Of a stretch of DNA of 23,291 nucleotides, positions 21,601 through 23,291 are shown in pieces. The position numbers were made by a program, and so were the translations under genes. The stretch's first letter is position 1. Every line of letters starts with the position of its first letter. This DNA is from a virus, in IMG/VR virus record IMGVR_UViG_3300034168_000834, positions 1 through 23,291 of that record; one strand, 5' to 3'. Below the pieces are notes generated by a model. That model worked only from the letters and a program-made list of their open reading frames with translations. It had not been told where the DNA came from and ran no database searches.

Positions 21601-23291
21601 AAAAAGAAATATGCCTTTGATGTACGAACTAAATGGCGGACCTGGAAACACATCTGGAAGTGGTATGCACGAACTAGGCGGAGAAACAGCTTTTGAAAGA
21701 AGTCACGTTTCTGAAGCATCTTCTGCTGATATTAAAAAGGTGCGGGCAACAAGAGGATACGCTAATACCGTGAGCGTTGGTCGGGGAATTCCAATTTGGA
21801 TGAGCAGAGATGCAAATCAAGAAACTAGATCAGTTGGCAAGGGAATGACTGGCCCACAATTAGCAAAAGAATTTAGAAGAGCTATTGCAGCAGGAAGACA
21901 CCCATTTGAGCCATGGATGACTGCAGCTCAAGAATTGGGCGGAGACCCAAGAAATAATACTCAATTTAATAAAGTGTTTAATGAAATGCTTAGAAATCTT
22001 GAAAAAGATAATAGAGTGTTTGGTGGTAAAAATGGAGCCATGACATTTGAAAAATGGTTTGAAAAAGAAGTAATTGGTTCTAAATCATTTAAAGATATAA
22101 GAGTTGGAGACAGGTCTTTCAGATCAATATTTAATTCAGTTCTACAGCCTATGGGGCCAAGAGACGGAAAGCCTATTGCGGCATTAGAAACACTTGTTAA
22201 ATCCAGAAATGGTTTAACTACAATTGAAAATTCAAAGTTGGCTGGCCTTGCAAAAGGAATGCTTGGAACATTCAGCGGAAGCTCATTTAATGCAAGCAGA
22301 CAAAGACTTGCCATAATGATGTCAAGGGCATTTCTTAAAAGAAATGCTGGAGGATCTATTCCTGGAGGAACTGTAGAGCGAGGAAGATATGGATACGGTA
22401 AGCCTTTCTTTATTGGCATGCCTAAAACTATAAAACAAGTTGAAGAACAAAGAGCAAAAAGAGCTGCCATGGAAAAAGCAAACCAGGCAGTTATCGATTC
22501 TAGATTTGCAAAGACCCCAGTAACTCAATACGGAGAACTTCTATCTCCTACTTCAGGACGCAGCTTCCCTGTTCCAGGAGTTGGCGGACTCTATATGAAG
22601 GGCGATGAAAAGGTATTCGTAAAGCCAGTATTAGACGAAAGAGCAGCAGTTGCAGAAATGAGAGCAACACAAATTGCTCGTGAGGTTCATGGATTACATG
22701 CACCAACACAAAAAGTTGTTGTAATGAGAGACCCTACCGATCCAACTGGTAGAAGAAGGCTGTTAGCACTAGAATCTAAATTTGATCCAAAGATTGCAGC
22801 GACAGATGCTAAATTTACTACAGACGAATACTTTAGACAGCTAGTCGCATCAGCTTTACGTGGAGACAAAGATTTAGCAAGAGGTAATTTATCTGGAAAC
22901 ATTCTTTCAGACGTAGGACCAGCTGGAGTATTCTCAGCAGCTTCTGGCCTCAGAGAATATTCATCTGTCATGCCTTCAGTAAAAGATCAGGCCTATATAA
23001 ATCTATTGGGAAGAAAAGGAAGCGGAGCCAAGAAATTCTTTGCTGAGTCAACTCATCAAATACCAAAAGGCATGACCGCAGATGAATATCATAGCCGTAT
23101 GCTTAAAGAGATTGAAAGCGCTTTACCAAAGCTTAAGCAGACAGTTTCAAGATTTGATTTAAATCCAGAAGAAAAAGTTGTTTATGAAGCAATGATTAAA
23201 AGGCTATCTGATGCAAGAGGCGTAAATTGGAAAGAGCTTCATGGAATTCACTCTGGTTTACAGATGTCACCAGAAAAACAAATGACGCCAG
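18683..23291 (+). CDS. Tape measure protein (3' partial) with a kinase-like domain
   Basis: The frame is open from ATG 18683 to the window end, at least 1536 codons. Residues 1-190 are helical. A tape-measure core follows, with LTVGLTVPLVMFGAAA near 185-205, ALYLTAMKEGG near 355 and a hydrophobic segment near 535-565. At about 905-970 are two Gly-rich turns, FAKGGFVPG and VVLTPGEAVI, of a kind common in tape measures. About 1005-1160 is a unique insertion with no motif I recognise. About 1295-1536 looks like an atypical kinase: a Gly-rich start, K1314 in VFVKP, E1325 in AEMRATQIARE, and RGDKDLARGN with D1395, D1397 and N1402 in the place of a catalytic loop. The tape measure sets tail length and usually enters the host. 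A weak Shine-Dalgarno precedes the ATG. The kinase-like call is tentative. Confidence 0.85.
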   Translation, partial: MADNVITTNITAHADFTSLRAQLAAVTAQLVKLQETTAGTNAKLANQIAVMNKSFATTLTSTGQFSQHFVSLSSDVDKFGKNLDRGRLKLNDYYNAWSGHTKKTSSLIRDLAKQQVMLQQAIVQPVGKNAQGHMQYNVMVAKGLDEIKNKMAIARQEAAIMNKVMLDGSTGLINWGKNTQWAGRQLTVGLTVPLVMFGAAAQKAFREADAELVRLTKVYGGLAATSSADLAQVRKDVTATAREIAGSYGVAYKETIALAADLAATGQQGNDLIAATQQTTRLAVLGEVDRQDAMKATLAIQNAFKQSTDELAQSIDFLNAVENQTSTSLADLTEAIPKAGPVIKSLGGDVKDLALYLTAMKEGGVNASEGANAIKSAMASLINPTKVATEQFMGFGIDLKGIVNDNAGDLTATILSLQAALDNLNPLDKSRAIEQLFGKFQFARMSALFENLGKSGSQTLQVMDLMKASVTDLAAISERELKMMTESASGQFKRAWASVQADLAGAGEQFLRISTKVLKVVDAIIKFFQKLPEPVKTLLNVLGGLTAIAGPLIMMAGVMGNFIGYVVKGIFHLRQLAKGGQGFRLLTPEIIAADAAAKGLATSFYSDTEATIVLSNAVNTLAQSFINLETKANAAKVAVQPAVSTVAGGVIMAAGGSGRVVDKNNPLVGKPYSRDMSHLIPSGNPQEGTIFGTVPGAKPVNIRVGRNPQAYMDGDLPKIPGLTSVGGTSTGIVAAEAAKWHAMTAAIAMQSEAELKILKAEVMATGTVTSSLSDSYQALLPEFSQITDLAAKETAAIVQQVQQSKITVEQARARIISLNATVEAMLAETTRLTAAGMGRTANLTTVPLTSQPVVDPATGKSNMKEMFHKGPTKAMVDRIARALGGVRTSGAGYNIETTKPRFAKGGFVPGTGDTDTYHTTAEPGAFVINKAATEKHLPLITNILGGKSYYAQEGGQVPVVLTPGEAVIPAHIAKRNMPLMYELNGGPGNTSGSGMHELGGETAFERSHVSEASSADIKKVRATRGYANTVSVGRGIPIWMSRDANQETRSVGKGMTGPQLAKEFRRAIAAGRHPFEPWMTAAQELGGDPRNNTQFNKVFNEMLRNLEKDNRVFGGKNGAMTFEKWFEKEVIGSKSFKDIRVGDRSFRSIFNSVLQPMGPRDGKPIAALETLVKSRNGLTTIENSKLAGLAKGMLGTFSGSSFNASRQRLAIMMSRAFLKRNAGGSIPGGTVERGRYGYGKPFFIGMPKTIKQVEEQRAKRAAMEKANQAVIDSRFAKTPVTQYGELLSPTSGRSFPVPGVGGLYMKGDEKVFVKPVLDERAAVAEMRATQIAREVHGLHAPTQKVVVMRDPTDPTGRRRLLALESKFDPKIAATDAKFTTDEYFRQLVASALRGDKDLARGNLSGNILSDVGPAGVFSAASGLREYSSVMPSVKDQAYINLLGRKGSGAKKFFAESTHQIPKGMTADEYHSRMLKEIESALPKLKQTVSRFDLNPEEKVVYEAMIKRLSDARGVNWKELHGIHSGLQMSPEKQMTP

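Noticed and set aside
21961-22470. 169-codon minus-strand frame inside the tape measure
   Set aside because: It lies wholly opposite the open tape-measure frame and has no initiation signals or recognisable motif.

Overview
The window is a segment of a tailed, siphovirus-like bacteriophage genome. It is AT-rich, densely packed and entirely on the + strand. It carries a recognisable HK97-type head and long-tail module: portal, prohead protease/scaffold, major capsid protein, connectors, tail terminator, major tail protein, frameshifted tail assembly chaperone and tape measure. The host is inferred, not shown. Extended -10 promoters, apparently leaderless starts, AGA-rich ordinary genes and CGT/CGC-rich capsid and tail-tube genes would suit an AT-rich aquatic actinobacterium.

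Layout. (1) 1-803: the 3' end of a fibre-like gene, with fifteen 18-bp units encoding Pro-Pro-Gly-Phe-Phe-Ala/Ser/Gly, a poly-Gly linker and a C-terminal intein-like Hint domain. (2) 819-6429: a strong promoter containing a perfect palindrome drives a tight operon of eight genes. Six are prolyl-4-hydroxylase-type 2-oxoglutarate/Fe(II) oxygenases with intact active-site residues; two belong to one uncharacterised family. (3) 6446-9428: a collagen-like fibre with a C-terminal S74-type chaperone/self-cleaving domain, and a 601-aa protein with two LamG-like jelly rolls. (4) 9491-13892: a small conserved protein, portal, protease fused to scaffold (with a nested scaffold start), and major capsid protein, closed by a terminator. 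(5) 14000-17087: SAP-domain protein, connectors, head-tail joining proteins and tail terminator. (6) 17206-17898: major tail protein with its own promoter and terminator. (7) 18009-23291: tail assembly chaperone with a -1 slippery site, then the tape measure, which runs off the window and carries a possible kinase-like domain.

How the parts may work together. The oxygenase operon lies between two structural genes rich in X-Pro-Gly, the sequence class hydroxylated by collagen prolyl 4-hydroxylases. The main hypothesis is that this phage encodes a fibre-maturation system: collagen-like and PPG-repeat fibres, a battery of dedicated prolyl hydroxylases, and two self-processing domains (Hint and S74). 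The sequence supports the enzymes' catalytic residues and the candidate substrates. The enzyme-substrate pairing is inference.
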